A stretch of 49,336 bases of DNA from an uncultured Clostridia bacterium (GTDB taxonomy: Bacteria; Bacillota; Clostridia; TANB77; CAG-508), in assembly GCA_947306755.1 (NCBI GenBank), contig CAMZHI010000007.1, positions 1-49,336 of the forward strand, written 5' to 3'. The translations under genes were made by a program, and so were the position numbers. Below are positions 9,094 to 18,393 of this stretch, one piece after another. Position 1 is the first letter of the stretch. Every line of letters starts with the position of its first letter. Below the pieces are notes generated by a model that saw only the letters and a program-made list of their open reading frames with translations, did no database searches and was not told the DNA's origin.

Positions 9094-9332
9094 CTATTAC
9101 TTTCACCTCTATTCTTAGCTTTCTTTGCTTCTTCTTTTAATAACAATTCTTCATATATTCTATCAGCTTGTGTTACTATTCTATCATCAGCTTGTTCTAT
9201 TCTTCCCAATCCTTTTAAATATTGTATTTTTTGGTCCTTATTTTCTATTTTATCCCATAATATTCCTTCATCCCTCAAACGTATTAAAAATATTCTTATC
9301 ATACTGTCTTTAACTTCTTTTTTCATTTTCAT
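9090..9332 (-). CDS. Hypothetical protein, 80 residues, charged and helical
   Basis: The start at ATG 9332 has AAGGAG 4-5 nt upstream. The product is rich in Lys, Glu, Asp and Arg with heptad-like spacing, so a helical, possibly coiled-coil fold is likely. No family is recognised. It is the first gene of the operon that ends in the MYG1-type gene. TTGCAT (9412-9417) and TATAAA (9390-9395), 16 bp apart on the minus strand, could be its promoter, although the match is only fair. Confidence 0.6.
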   Translation of the reverse strand: MKMKKEVKDSMIRIFLIRLRDEGILWDKIENKDQKIQYLKGLGRIEQADDRIVTQADRIYEELLLKEEAKKAKNRGESNR

Positions 9333-9433
9333 TTTTCTCCTTTAAAATAATATTATTATTTTTCATTCATCTAACATTAGCATAGACTTTTTATAAAAAA
9401 ATCATTCCCCAATGCAAAGATATCAATATTATA

Positions 9434-12400
9434 TCATATCTCTCCAATATTTACAAGCTCTAAATCTTCTTCCTTCAAGCCTTTTGCAATTGCATCATAA
9501 AAACCAACTACTGTATCTATTGCTGTAAAACATGGAACTTTGCTTTCTGCGGCTAATCTTCTTATTTTAAATCCATCACGATTTGATTCTTTTCCTTTAG
9601 TTGGTGTATTTATTATAAAGCTTAACTTCCCTGAATGAATTAAATCTGGAATACTGTCTGTTCCTTCCCAAATTTTTGGGACTGCTTCTACACTATCTAC
9701 ACCATGTTCTTTTAGATAACTTGCAGTACCAGAAGTTGCATATATTGAATATCCATATTTTGCAAGTTTTTTAACAATTGGTAATATTTCTGGTTTATCT
9801 TTATCATTTACAGTAACTAAAATTTTTCCTCTTTCAACAACATTTATTCCACTTGCAATAAATGCTTTTAATATTGCCTCACTAAAGTGTTTAGAAACTC
9901 CTAAAACTTCACCTGTTGACTTCATTTCAGGGCCTAATGAGGTATCAGCATTTTTTAATTTTTGGAATGAGAATATAGGCATTTTAACTGCTACATATTT
10001 TGATTTTTTGTATATTCCTGTTCCATAATCCATATCTTTTAGTTTTTCTCCTAAAATAACTCTAGTTGCAACATCTATTACAGGAAGACCTGTTACTTTG
10101 CTTATATATGGAATTGTTCTACTTGCTCTTGGGTTTACTTCTATAATGTAAACTTCTCCTTCACATATTATAAATTGAATATTAAACAATCCAATTATAT
10201 GAAGTTCTTTCGCAATTCTTTTTGTATAATCAATAATTGTATCTATGTATTTTTGTTCAACTACACTTGTAGGGTATACTGAAATACTATCTCCAGAGTG
10301 AATTCCAGCTCTTTCTAAGAGTTCCATAACTCCTGGAATAAGTACATCTTCCCCATCTGAAATGGCATCTACTTCCATTTCTTTTCCCATCATATATTTA
10401 TCTACTAAAATAGGATGCTCTTGTGTAACTTCATTAATATCAGATATTAATCTATCAACATCATTGTCATCATAAGCTATTGCCATTCCTTGCCCACCAA
10501 GTACATAAGAAGGCCTTACTAAAACAGGATATTTTAATTTATTTGCTATTTCTTTTGCTTCTTCTGCTGTATATACAGTTCCACCTTTTGGACGTAAAAT
10601 CTTACAATTTTCTAAAGCTTCATCAAATAATTCTCTGTCTTCAGCTCTATCCATATCAACTTGATCTGTTCCAAGTATTTTAACTCCCATGTCTGATAAA
10701 GCTTTTGTTAACTTAATTGCAGTTTGTCCTCCAAATTGAACTATTGCTCCCATTGGTTTTTCAACATTTATAATATTTTCAACATCTTCAGGTGTTAAAG
10801 GCTCAAAATAAAGTTTATCTGCTATATCAAAATCTGTACTTACAGTTTCAGGGTTATTATTTACAATAATTGTTTCATATCCTAATTTTCTTAATGCTAA
10901 AACACTATGAACACTACAATAGTCAAATTCTATACCTTGTCCAATTCTAATTGGTCCAGAGCCTAGAACTACTATCTTCTTAGAATTTCCAGAATCTATT
11001 GATTCATTTTCTTCATCATAAGATGAATAATAATATGGAGTTTTTGCTTCAAATTCAGCACTACATGTATCAACTAATTTGTAGTTTGCAACAATATTAT
11101 TTTGAAGTCTTTGATTTTTAATATCTTCTTCTTTTAAACCAGTTAAAGCTGCAATAACTTTATCTGTATAGCCCATTTTTTTAGCTTTCAATAAAAGTTC
11201 TGTAGTTAATTCATTATTTACAAGCTCTTCTTCCATTCTAACTAATCTATCAAATTTGCTTATGAAAAACTTGTCAATTTTTGTAATATTATGAATTTCA
11301 TCTATTGTAATTCCACGCCTTAAACTTTCTGCTATACACCAAATTCTTTCATTATCAACAGATTTCAATTGTTCTAATATTTTTTCTGTAGAATATTCTG
11401 TTAATTTTTCCATTTGTAATGAATCTAAATTTTCTTCTAAAGACCTAATTGCTTTCATTAGAGCTTGTTCTAATGAAGGTGCAATTGCCATTACTTCACC
11501 AGTTGCCTTCATTTGTGTTCCTAAATCACGAGAAGCTGTTTTAAATTTATTAAATGGCCATTTTGGAATTTTTACTATTACATAATCAAGTACAGGCTCA
11601 AAGCATGCATAAGTTTTACCTGTAACTTCATTTTTTATTTCATCTAAAGTATACCCTATTGCAATTTTTGCTGATACCTTTGCTATTGGGTAACCAGTAG
11701 CTTTTGAAGCTAAAGCAGATGATCTACTAACTCTAGGGTTTACCTCTATAACCGCATATTCAAAACTATTTGGATTTAATGCAAATTGTACATTACATCC
11801 ACCTTCTATTTTTAATGCTGAAATAATTTTTATTGCTGATGTTCTAAGCATTTGATATTCTTTATCTGCTAAAGTTTGAGAAGGTGCAACAACTATACTG
11901 TCTCCTGTATGAACTCCAACAGGGTCAATATTTTCCATGTTACATATTGTTATACAATTTCCTTTTGAATCACGCATAACTTCATATTCTATTTCTTTCC
12001 AACCTGCAATACACTTTTCAATTAAAACTTGATGAACTCTAGATAAATAAAGTCCAGATGATGCAATTTCTCTTAGCTCTTCTTCAGTATTTGCAATTCC
12101 TCCACCTGTTCCTCCCAAAGTATAAGCTGGTCTTACAATTACTGGAAGTCCTATTTGTTTTGCAAATTCTACTGCATCTTCTACATCTGTTACAACTTTA
12201 CTTGCAATACATGGTTCATTAATAGATTCCATCATATCTTTAAATGCTTGCCTATCTTCAGCATTTTTTATTCCTTCTGGTGATGTTGCAAGAAGTTTTA
12301 CATTATGCTCATCTAAAAAGCCTGATTCATATAGCTCCATTGCAATATTTAACCCAGTTTGTCCACCTAAATTTGGCAAAATACTATCTGGCTTTTCTTT

Positions 12401-12637
12401 TTTTATAACTTTCTCAACGGTTTTTACTGTAATTGGCTCAATATATATTTTATCAGCCATTTCTTTATCTGTCATAATTGTAGCAGGATTTGAATTTATT
12501 AAAACAACTTCTATTCCTTCTTTTTTTAGTTCACGGCATGCTTGAGTTCCAGCATAATCAAATTCTGCAGCTTGACCTATTACAATAGGCCCTGAACCTA
12601 TGACTAATACTTTTTTTATATCATTATTTCTTGGCAT
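9434..12637 (-). CDS. carB: Carbamoyl-phosphate synthase large subunit
   Basis: Makes carbamoyl phosphate from bicarbonate, ATP and the ammonia delivered by CarA, for pyrimidines and arginine. The 1067-residue product is full length (about 1070 in other bacteria) and shows the internal duplication. The first ATP-grasp half opens with [21 protein letters not shown], the second with [21 protein letters not shown] at about residue 553. Each has the GGTGGG or GGQG glycine loop and a metal-binding ENPR-like (EVNPR) motif. An MGS-like regulatory domain forms the last 140 residues. It overlaps carA by 14 nt, implying translational coupling. Confidence 0.98.
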   Translation of the reverse strand: MPRNNDIKKVLVIGSGPIVIGQAAEFDYAGTQACRELKKEGIEVVLINSNPATIMTDKEMADKIYIEPITVKTVEKVIKKEKPDSILPNLGGQTGLNIAMELYESGFLDEHNVKLLATSPEGIKNAEDRQAFKDMMESINEPCIASKVVTDVEDAVEFAKQIGLPVIVRPAYTLGGTGGGIANTEEELREIASSGLYLSRVHQVLIEKCIAGWKEIEYEVMRDSKGNCITICNMENIDPVGVHTGDSIVVAPSQTLADKEYQMLRTSAIKIISALKIEGGCNVQFALNPNSFEYAVIEVNPRVSRSSALASKATGYPIAKVSAKIAIGYTLDEIKNEVTGKTYACFEPVLDYVIVKIPKWPFNKFKTASRDLGTQMKATGEVMAIAPSLEQALMKAIRSLEENLDSLQMEKLTEYSTEKILEQLKSVDNERIWCIAESLRRGITIDEIHNITKIDKFFISKFDRLVRMEEELVNNELTTELLLKAKKMGYTDKVIAALTGLKEEDIKNQRLQNNIVANYKLVDTCSAEFEAKTPYYYSSYDEENESIDSGNSKKIVVLGSGPIRIGQGIEFDYCSVHSVLALRKLGYETIIVNNNPETVSTDFDIADKLYFEPLTPEDVENIINVEKPMGAIVQFGGQTAIKLTKALSDMGVKILGTDQVDMDRAEDRELFDEALENCKILRPKGGTVYTAEEAKEIANKLKYPVLVRPSYVLGGQGMAIAYDDNDVDRLISDINEVTQEHPILVDKYMMGKEMEVDAISDGEDVLIPGVMELLERAGIHSGDSISVYPTSVVEQKYIDTIIDYTKRIAKELHIIGLFNIQFIICEGEVYIIEVNPRASRTIPYISKVTGLPVIDVATRVILGEKLKDMDYGTGIYKKSKYVAVKMPIFSFQKLKNADTSLGPEMKSTGEVLGVSKHFSEAILKAFIASGINVVERGKILVTVNDKDKPEILPIVKKLAKYGYSIYATSGTASYLKEHGVDSVEAVPKIWEGTDSIPDLIHSGKLSFIINTPTKGKESNRDGFKIRRLAAESKVPCFTAIDTVVGFYDAIAKGLKEEDLELVNIGEI

Positions 12638-13706
12638 GGTTATTTATCCTTTCTAAAAACTCATCAAATATATAACTATTATCTTCTGGACCTGGGCATG
12701 CTTCTGGGTGGAATTGTACTGTATAAATATCCTTTTTCAAATACTTTAAACCTTCAACTGTTCCATCATTCATATTTATATCAGATACTACTGCAATCTC
12801 AGGATTTACTGTTTTTTCATCTATTGCATATCCATGGTTTTGTGATGTTATAAATATTCTATCTTTTTCTATATTTTTAACTGGGTGATTTGGTCCTCTA
12901 TGGCCATATTTTAGCTTATATGTTTTTGCTCCTGTAGCTAATCCCATTAATTGATGACCTAAACATATTCCAAGAATTGGTTTATTAAAATCACTCTCAT
13001 ATATTTCTTTAATTGTTTGAATTGAAATTTTATTATCTTCAGGGTCACCTGGGCCATTTGATAATACAAGACCATCAAAATTTCCTTGTAATATTTTATC
13101 AGATGGTGTTTCACTTGGAAACACTGTTATTTTACAATTTCTTTTGATTAATGAATTTATAATATTTTGTTTTGAACCAAAATCTAATAGGGCTAAATTA
13201 ATATTTCCTTCCCCTATTTCATAGATCTTTTTTGAAGTTACATTTTTAACAGTATCTGTAACTTTATAATCTTTAATTTTGTTTATTATTTTTTCAATAT
13301 TTGAGATGTTATCTGTAAGCATTCCTCTCATTGTTCCATTATCTCTTAAAACTTTTGTAAGTTTTCTAGTATTTACTCCTTGAAGACCTGGTATTTTATT
13401 GTATTTTAAAAATTTATCTAAATGTAATTTTGATCTAAAATTGCTCTCAACTTCTGCAAGCTCATGAACAAAAACTGCTTCTACCCAAGGTTTTCTAGAT
13501 TCTTTATCATCTAAAGTCAATCCATAATTTCCAATTAATGGATATGTCATAACAACACCTTGAGAACTATATGATGGATCTGTAAATATTTCTAAATATC
13601 CTGTCATTGAAGTATTGAAGACAACTTCACATATAATGTCTTTTCTATATCCTATTCTTTCGCCTTCAAAAACTTGTCCATTTTCTAGTACCAAATAGCT
13701 TTTCAT
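12624..13706 (-). CDS. carA: Carbamoyl-phosphate synthase small subunit
   Basis: The glutaminase subunit that hydrolyses glutamine and channels ammonia to CarB. It has the N-terminal CPSase small-chain domain ([21 protein letters not shown]) and a class I glutamine amidotransferase domain with [11 protein letters not shown] (nucleophilic Cys) and [10 protein letters not shown] (His and Glu of the triad). I prefer ATG 13706, which gives the usual [10 protein letters not shown] start and places AGAAAGGA 12 nt upstream. The ATG at 13718 would abut the ribosome binding site. No pyrimidine attenuator is obvious upstream; that space is filled by a long palindromic element. Confidence 0.97.
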   Translation of the reverse strand: MKSYLVLENGQVFEGERIGYRKDIICEVVFNTSMTGYLEIFTDPSYSSQGVVMTYPLIGNYGLTLDDKESRKPWVEAVFVHELAEVESNFRSKLHLDKFLKYNKIPGLQGVNTRKLTKVLRDNGTMRGMLTDNISNIEKIINKIKDYKVTDTVKNVTSKKIYEIGEGNINLALLDFGSKQNIINSLIKRNCKITVFPSETPSDKILQGNFDGLVLSNGPGDPEDNKISIQTIKEIYESDFNKPILGICLGHQLMGLATGAKTYKLKYGHRGPNHPVKNIEKDRIFITSQNHGYAIDEKTVNPEIAVVSDINMNDGTVEGLKYLKKDIYTVQFHPEACPGPEDNSYIFDEFLERINNHAKK

Positions 13707-13783
13707 TTTTTGATTCATTCCTTTCTAATAATTATCTTATCTATAATAACATAAATTTTAAAAAAATGGAATGTTTTTTGTGA

Positions 13784-13809
13784 ATTTTGTAAATAATAAT
13801 TTACAAAAT
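13784..13809. promoter_or_regulatory. Perfect 11-bp inverted repeat upstream of carA
   Basis: ATTTTGTAAAT (13784-13794) and ATTTACAAAAT (13799-13809) are separated by 4 bp, about 78 bp upstream of the carA start codon. It has no adjacent GC or long T tract, so an operator is more likely than a terminator. The half-site core TTTGTA..TACAAA resembles the left-edge operator at 16-40, but with different spacing. Confidence 0.4.
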
Positions 13810-13830
13810 AATGGTTTTATAAAAAACTAA

Positions 13831-14033
13831 AGAGAAATAATGATATATAAATAATTTTCAAAGTTTCTCGGCTCAATACGGTCTCTAGAGAGAGTACATT
13901 TTAATAAACCGAGCCTCTCACTGCTCTTGCTTCGCAAGCCAGCGCTTCCTCAGTTTATTAAAATTAACTCTCTCTGACACGACCTCCAATCACATTCGAA
14001 ACTTCTTAAATTATTTATATATCATTATTTCTT
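13831..14033. repeat. Long imperfect palindromic element of about 203 bp between carA and the VanW gene
   Basis: Outer arms 13831-13867 and 13998-14033 pair over about 35 bp with a few mismatches (ATAATGATATATAAATAATT against its complement). A second arm pair lies inside (about 13887-13913 with 13951-13977), and a GC-richer centre has CTTGCTTCGCAAG. There is no coding frame. Nested arms and a distinct base composition suggest a miniature inverted-repeat element, or a long structured transcript, inserted between two divergent genes. With the inverted repeat at 13784 it accounts for the gap between carA and the VanW gene. Confidence 0.75.
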
Positions 14034-14100
14034 GTATATCAATCAGTGTAACCCATTATCTTGTAACAATAATAAAAAAAATCTTATTTGGAGGTTCAAA

Positions 14101-14802
14101 ATGAAAAAAATTATAATTATTTTTATTATATTAGGTTTAATTAGTATTGGAGTAGGAATATATATTACTAATAGAAACAAATCCTCAGAGAATAACAATC
14201 CATCATATAATTCTGCAAGACTTTCAGCAGATAATTCTACAATCGCAGAAAACACAACTCCAAATTTAAGTTCTAATGAAAATCAAAACTCAGAAAATTA
14301 TAACTCTGATGCTGAAGAATCTACACAAGAATCTAAAAAAACTGAGACAGAGACTCAGATTTCTGAATTTACAACCAAAATTTATACAAAAGATGAAGAA
14401 AGACAAAATAATATAAATATAACATGCAATTCTTTAAATGATACTTATGTTGAAGTTGGAGAAACTTTTTCTTTTTGCAATACTGTAGGTAAAGCCACAT
14501 CTTCAAAAGGATATAAAAAAGCAGATGTTTTTAAAGATGGTGAAGTCATTCAAGCTCTTGGTGGAGGTAATTGTCAAGTAAGTACAACTCTTTATAATGC
14601 AGTTTTAGAAGTTGACGGTTTAGATGTAACAGAAAGACATAAACATAGCAATTCTGTACCTTATATAAAAAATGGAAAAGATGCCGCAGTAAGCTATGGA
14701 ACTTATGATTTTAAATTCAAAAATAATACCAACAATAAAATCAAGATTTCTGCTTCTTGTGATTCTGATTATGTGTATATAAAACTATTTAAATTGGAAT
14801 AA
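14101..14802 (+). CDS. Membrane-anchored VanW-domain protein
   Basis: A 233-residue product with an N-terminal membrane anchor (residues 3-23), a Ser/Asn/Glu-rich linker to about residue 90, and a VanW domain. The family landmarks are QNNINITCNSLN, VEVGETFSFCNTVG, GYKKADVF, LGGGNCQVSTTLYNAV, ERHKHSNSVPY and GKDAAVSYGTYDFKFKN. VanW-domain proteins are extracytoplasmic and common in wall-active Firmicutes, but their reaction is unknown. The start is ATG 14101, directly preceded by TTGGAGG; the open frame upstream lacks such a site. It is monocistronic, with a terminator just downstream. Confidence 0.88.
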   Translation: MKKIIIIFIILGLISIGVGIYITNRNKSSENNNPSYNSARLSADNSTIAENTTPNLSSNENQNSENYNSDAEESTQESKKTETETQISEFTTKIYTKDEERQNNINITCNSLNDTYVEVGETFSFCNTVGKATSSKGYKKADVFKDGEVIQALGGGNCQVSTTLYNAVLEVDGLDVTERHKHSNSVPYIKNGKDAAVSYGTYDFKFKNNTNNKIKISASCDSDYVYIKLFKLE

Positions 14803-14805
14803 AAT

Positions 14806-14838
14806 AAACTGAAATGTAATTTCTAAGTTTGTTTTTTA
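14806..14838 (+). terminator. Rho-independent terminator of the VanW-domain gene
   Basis: AAACT (14806-14810) and AGTTT (14826-14830), with inner AAAT/ATTT pairing, form a weak AT-rich hairpin followed by GTTTTTT. It lies between two convergent genes, 4 nt after the VanW-gene stop. Confidence 0.5.
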
Positions 14839-14844
14839 TAATTG

Positions 14845-16155
14845 CTAGAATCCTTGTTCTCTAAGGGTACTAACTAGATCAACATAAAACTCCCTTACGT
14901 CAAATCCTTCAATATTTTCTCGATTTAAATCTATCATATCACCATGCGATATGCCTCTTTTTCCTTTTGGCGTTATAAAAGTATATTTATCACCATATTC
15001 AAAAGATTTTTCTCCAACAAGACCATCATTGTCTCCATCAAATTTTTTTACGAAATTAGTCGTCATATTAAGTGGAAATCTTGCACTATTGCTCTTTATC
15101 AACTTTGTCCCAACAGATTGATAAAAAACTTTGTCACTTTTTCTTATCTTTTTATTTAATTCATTACAATAACTACTGGTTAAATTCATAGTTGCTTCAA
15201 TAAAGTCTGGGTTGTTATCTCCTAAATACTTTAAGGTAAAATTATATTTATTAGCAACAGCATTTACAATGTTTTCAGGGACTTTTGAAAATAAATAATC
15301 TGCAAACTCACATCCTCTATTAGGTGTATTAATCATTGTTAATGATGCAACATTATCTTCAATATTACATTCGGAAATAGCATATCTGCAGTCTAAACCA
15401 CCTTTAGAATGAGCTATAATATTTACCTTTTCACATCCAGTTTCTTTGACAATTTCTCTAATTCTAGTTGCTAATTCTTTTCCAGCATTCTCTATTGATA
15501 CAGCAGATGAATGATTCCCATAAAAACAAGTAGCTCCATTTTTAATTAACTCATTTGGAATTCGCCCCCAATAGTTCATAAATTTAAAATCTCTAAAAAA
15601 CACACCGTGCACTAAAAGAAGTGGGTATTTTGTCTTACATATCTGTTTTTCTTTTCTAGCTTCATTTAATATATATTTATCATTTTCAAATTGTACTTCT
15701 TTCTTTGCAATGATAATCATTTTTATCAAAACAATTACATTCAATATAGGAATCATCCCACATATAGCTCCTATAACTCTATACTTAATACCTAATTGAT
15801 TTGAAAAGATATATAGTCTAATCATGCCATTCCAAAATATAATAAATTCCTGTATAAATATAAAAATTGTATTTAATCTAATAATTTTAAAATCTATCTT
15901 CCAAAATAGTATTTGTAACAAAAAAAATATAATTGACATTACACTCGATATTAAAAAAACTTCCAACAAAACATATGCTTTTCTAATACTTTCTAAATTC
16001 TTTTCTTTTAATTTTTTCATTCCTAAAGTTGAAAATAAATTAATAATTAAAAATACTAATATAAGAATAACTTTAGGTATTTTTATATTATAATGCATAT
16101 CTAATATGTAGAAATTGGATATAAAGAAAATTATTATTGAATGTATAATACTCAT
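14845..16155 (-). CDS. Membrane-bound alpha/beta hydrolase, lipase-like
   Basis: A 436-residue protein with four to five hydrophobic segments in the first 150 residues, then an alpha/beta hydrolase domain. Family marks are the oxyanion-region YPLLLVHGVFF, a nucleophile elbow in NIIAHSKGGLDCRYA (AHSKG, a variant of GxSxG as in many bacterial triacylglycerol lipases), INTPNRG, and late DGDNDGLV and SHGDMIDL as candidate acid and His regions. It probably acts on lipid or acyl-ester substrates at the membrane; the substrate is unknown. The start is ATG 16155, 8 nt from AGAAAGGA; an upstream ATG (16182) lacks a site. It follows the gene at 16230 by 74 bp. Confidence 0.82.
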   Translation of the reverse strand: MSIIHSIIIFFISNFYILDMHYNIKIPKVILILVFLIINLFSTLGMKKLKEKNLESIRKAYVLLEVFLISSVMSIIFFLLQILFWKIDFKIIRLNTIFIFIQEFIIFWNGMIRLYIFSNQLGIKYRVIGAICGMIPILNVIVLIKMIIIAKKEVQFENDKYILNEARKEKQICKTKYPLLLVHGVFFRDFKFMNYWGRIPNELIKNGATCFYGNHSSAVSIENAGKELATRIREIVKETGCEKVNIIAHSKGGLDCRYAISECNIEDNVASLTMINTPNRGCEFADYLFSKVPENIVNAVANKYNFTLKYLGDNNPDFIEATMNLTSSYCNELNKKIRKSDKVFYQSVGTKLIKSNSARFPLNMTTNFVKKFDGDNDGLVGEKSFEYGDKYTFITPKGKRGISHGDMIDLNRENIEGFDVREFYVDLVSTLREQGF

Positions 16156-16229
16156 ATTATCATCCTTTCTATCGTTTTTCATTATAGTATAATTTAAATC
16201 TTTTTTCTAGTTTTCGGATTCTTAGCTCT

Positions 16230-16751
16230 TTAATTTTCATTCTCTCCAAAAATAGCTTTTGGAATCAAATCATCATATACCAACTTAGCCTTTGTCTCAT
16301 CTTTACTTTGTACAATAATCTGATATCGAATATCATTATAAATCTGTGAATGCGCAAAAGAATATACTCCACCATTCAATATATATTTTATATCACACTT
16401 TGTATATTCATTGTTTGAATATAACACAGTACCATTTTCATTTTTAGCGCTATTTACCATATTTCGTAATGAATATCCATTTGTATTCTGCTTAGACATT
16501 ACAATAATTACATCATAGTTATTCTTTTCAAATACATATTGGTTATCATTACTTTTTGTCGAATCACGAATGAAATCCTTTGGAATTTCTATTGATAAAT
16601 CATAAAATACAACACTTCCATTAAATGGTATTGTACTTGTTTTCCCTTTCATTGCAAAACCTAAAATTAAAATTATACATAATACAATTAATACTATAAT
16701 GTATACTTTCCCTTGTTCATTTTTTATCTTAGTTTGTTTGCTATTATTCAT
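16230..16751 (-). CDS. Membrane-anchored protein of unknown function
   Basis: A 173-residue protein with one transmembrane segment (about residues 17-35) after a short polar N-terminus, and an extracytoplasmic domain of about 135 residues rich in beta-type sequence (VVFYDLSIEIPKDF, YQIIVQSKDETKAK). No family is recognised, though the pattern resembles PsbP/YcjD-like lipocalin-type domains seen in anchored clostridial proteins. ATG 16751 is chosen because GGAGG lies 5 nt upstream; ATG 16763 is an alternative. It has its own strong promoter and precedes the lipase-like gene in one transcription unit. Confidence 0.65.
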   Translation of the reverse strand: MNNSKQTKIKNEQGKVYIIVLIVLCIILILGFAMKGKTSTIPFNGSVVFYDLSIEIPKDFIRDSTKSNDNQYVFEKNNYDVIIVMSKQNTNGYSLRNMVNSAKNENGTVLYSNNEYTKCDIKYILNGGVYSFAHSQIYNDIRYQIIVQSKDETKAKLVYDDLIPKAIFGENEN

Positions 16752-16795
16752 GCTTTCCTCCATTTCTCCTATTCCTTTCTCAAATTATTAAATTT

Positions 16796-16824
16796 ATTGT
16801 ATCTATTTTAACACTTGCTGTCAA
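16796..16824 (-). promoter_or_regulatory. Sigma-A promoter for the anchored protein and lipase-like genes
   Basis: On the minus strand TTGACA (16819-16824) and TACAAT (16796-16801) are spaced by exactly 17 bp, about 45 bp upstream of the start codon at 16751. Confidence 0.75.
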
Positions 16825-16889
16825 TAAATTCTAATCAAATTCCTAAAGTATAGGTTACTAGATAATAGTTTTGAATTTTGGAATTATCA

Positions 16890-16918
16890 TTTTAAGCATT
16901 TTTTGAATAAAATATAAT
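16890..16918 (+). promoter_or_regulatory. Possible promoter of the carboxypeptidase gene
   Basis: TATAAT at 16913-16918 is a consensus -10 box. The sequence 17 bp upstream, TTTTAA (16890-16895), is a poor -35. The start codon at 16952 follows AAAGGAG. A sporulation sigma factor could also be involved, but no clear sigma-F or sigma-G site was found. Confidence 0.4.
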
Positions 16919-16951
16919 ACTAGCTCATATAGTTTTTTAAAAGGAGTGTCT

Positions 16952-18184
16952 ATGAAAAAAAATTGTTTTACATATTTAATTTTATTATTAATTGTTATAT
17001 TATTTCCATTTGAAAGTTTGGCTAGTTCTGATTTTTACAAATGGTCTACTTTAGACTTAACAGCAGAAGTTTCAAACAACTTAAATACAACCAGTATAAA
17101 TGATTCTGATAACCCATTAAATCTAGATTGTGGTTCATGTATTTTAATGGAACAACATACTGGTAAAATTTTATATTCCTATAATTCGCATGAACAACTT
17201 ATGCCTGCAAGTGTTACAAAACTTATGAGTATTTACTTAATTATGGAATCAATTTCGCAAGGAAAAATAAATTATGACACAAAAATTCCATGTTCTGAAA
17301 ATGCCGAAGGTATGGGCGGTTCTCAAATTTGGCTAAACTCAACCGAAACCTTAACTGTAGATGAAATGCTTAAAGCAATTTGTGTGGTAAGTGCAAATGA
17401 CTGTGTAACTGCAATGGCAGAATATTTAGGTGGCAGCGAAGAAAATTTTGTAAATATGATGAATGAAAAAGCAACCGAGCTAAATATGAATGATACCTTT
17501 TTTAAGAATTGTCATGGTATTGATGAAGAAGGTCATGTAATGTCTGCTAATGATATTGGTATTCTTTCATGCAAATTATTAAATGATTATCCCGAAATTA
17601 CCAAATACACTACGATATATATGGATTCACTTAGAGATGGAAAATCTAGTTTAGTTAATACTAACAAATTAGTAAGAAACTATTCTGGTTGTACTGGACT
17701 AAAAACAGGGTCAACATCTCTTGCACTATATAATTTATCAGCATCAGCATCTAGAGATGGAATGGATTTAATTGCTGTTGTTATGAAAGCACCAACATCT
17801 CAAATAAGGTTTAAAAATGCATCTGCTCTTCTTGATTATGGATTTAAGAATTTTGAATATAAGGAGCTAACTAAAAAAAATGATATTATAAATACAATAC
17901 CTGTAGAAAAAGGACTTAATTCTCCAATAGATATAATTGCTGAAAAAGATTGTGGTGCAATTATTAATAAAGGTGAAGATTTAAATATTGAACAATTGAT
18001 TTCAATCTCAAGTCCTATTCATGCACCAATAAATAAAGGAGATGTAGTTGGAAAAATATCTTATAATTTAAATGGAGAAACCATTTCAGAATGTAACTTA
18101 ATTGCAAGCAAGAATGTTCCAAAAATCAATATTCTTTCAATGGGGCAAAACATACTAACCAAATGGAGTACACTACTTCGTTAA
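16952..18184 (+). CDS. D-alanyl-D-alanine carboxypeptidase (DacF/PBP5 type)
   Basis: A secreted low-molecular-weight penicillin-binding protein that removes the terminal D-Ala from peptidoglycan stem peptides. The 410-residue product has a signal peptide (residues 1-24) and all three active-site motifs: SVTK (Ser87 to Lys90), SAN (147-149) and KTG (251-253). A PBP5 C-terminal beta domain follows, with a hydrophobic tail consistent with membrane association. ATG 16952 lies 6 nt after AAAGGAG. The gene stands alone between a divergent operon and the nested repeat, and converges with the Dlt-like cluster. Either the vegetative or the sporulation-specific (DacF) paralogue is possible. Confidence 0.95.
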   Translation: MKKNCFTYLILLLIVILFPFESLASSDFYKWSTLDLTAEVSNNLNTTSINDSDNPLNLDCGSCILMEQHTGKILYSYNSHEQLMPASVTKLMSIYLIMESISQGKINYDTKIPCSENAEGMGGSQIWLNSTETLTVDEMLKAICVVSANDCVTAMAEYLGGSEENFVNMMNEKATELNMNDTFFKNCHGIDEEGHVMSANDIGILSCKLLNDYPEITKYTTIYMDSLRDGKSSLVNTNKLVRNYSGCTGLKTGSTSLALYNLSASASRDGMDLIAVVMKAPTSQIRFKNASALLDYGFKNFEYKELTKKNDIINTIPVEKGLNSPIDIIAEKDCGAIINKGEDLNIEQLISISSPIHAPINKGDVVGKISYNLNGETISECNLIASKNVPKINILSMGQNILTKWSTLLR

Positions 18185-18189
18185 TTCAG

Positions 18190-18387
18190 ACCGGTTGTCA
18201 TTGGGGACGGACCTTTTTGACAACTAAATAAAGAATAACTAATCCGCGTCAGCATATCGTTTTATAAAATCCGTATGGTGGGTATCCCTAAAGGGGGTAC
18301 CATAGGATTTTATAAAATGATGTGCGGTTAAACAGGATTAGTTATTTTCCTTATTGTCAAAAAGGTCCGTCCCCAATGACAACCGGT
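18190..18387 (+). repeat. Nested inverted-repeat element, copy 2 (core 18237-18343)
   Basis: Perfect 34-bp outer arms lie at 18190-18223 and 18354-18387 and contain the same TTGGGGACGGACCTTTTTGA unit as the core-less palindrome at 2546-2660. The 107-bp core is in the same orientation as the other copies. Its inner stem has one additional A-T pair on both sides relative to copy 1, so pairing is preserved. It lies between two convergent genes, where it could act as a bidirectional terminator-like structure. Confidence 0.9.
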
Positions 18388-18393
18388 TCCGAT

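Noticed and set aside
13719..13830. PyrR-type attenuator or riboswitch upstream of carA
   Set aside because: No anti-terminator/terminator pair or recognisable binding loop was found, only a short inverted repeat and AT-rich DNA.
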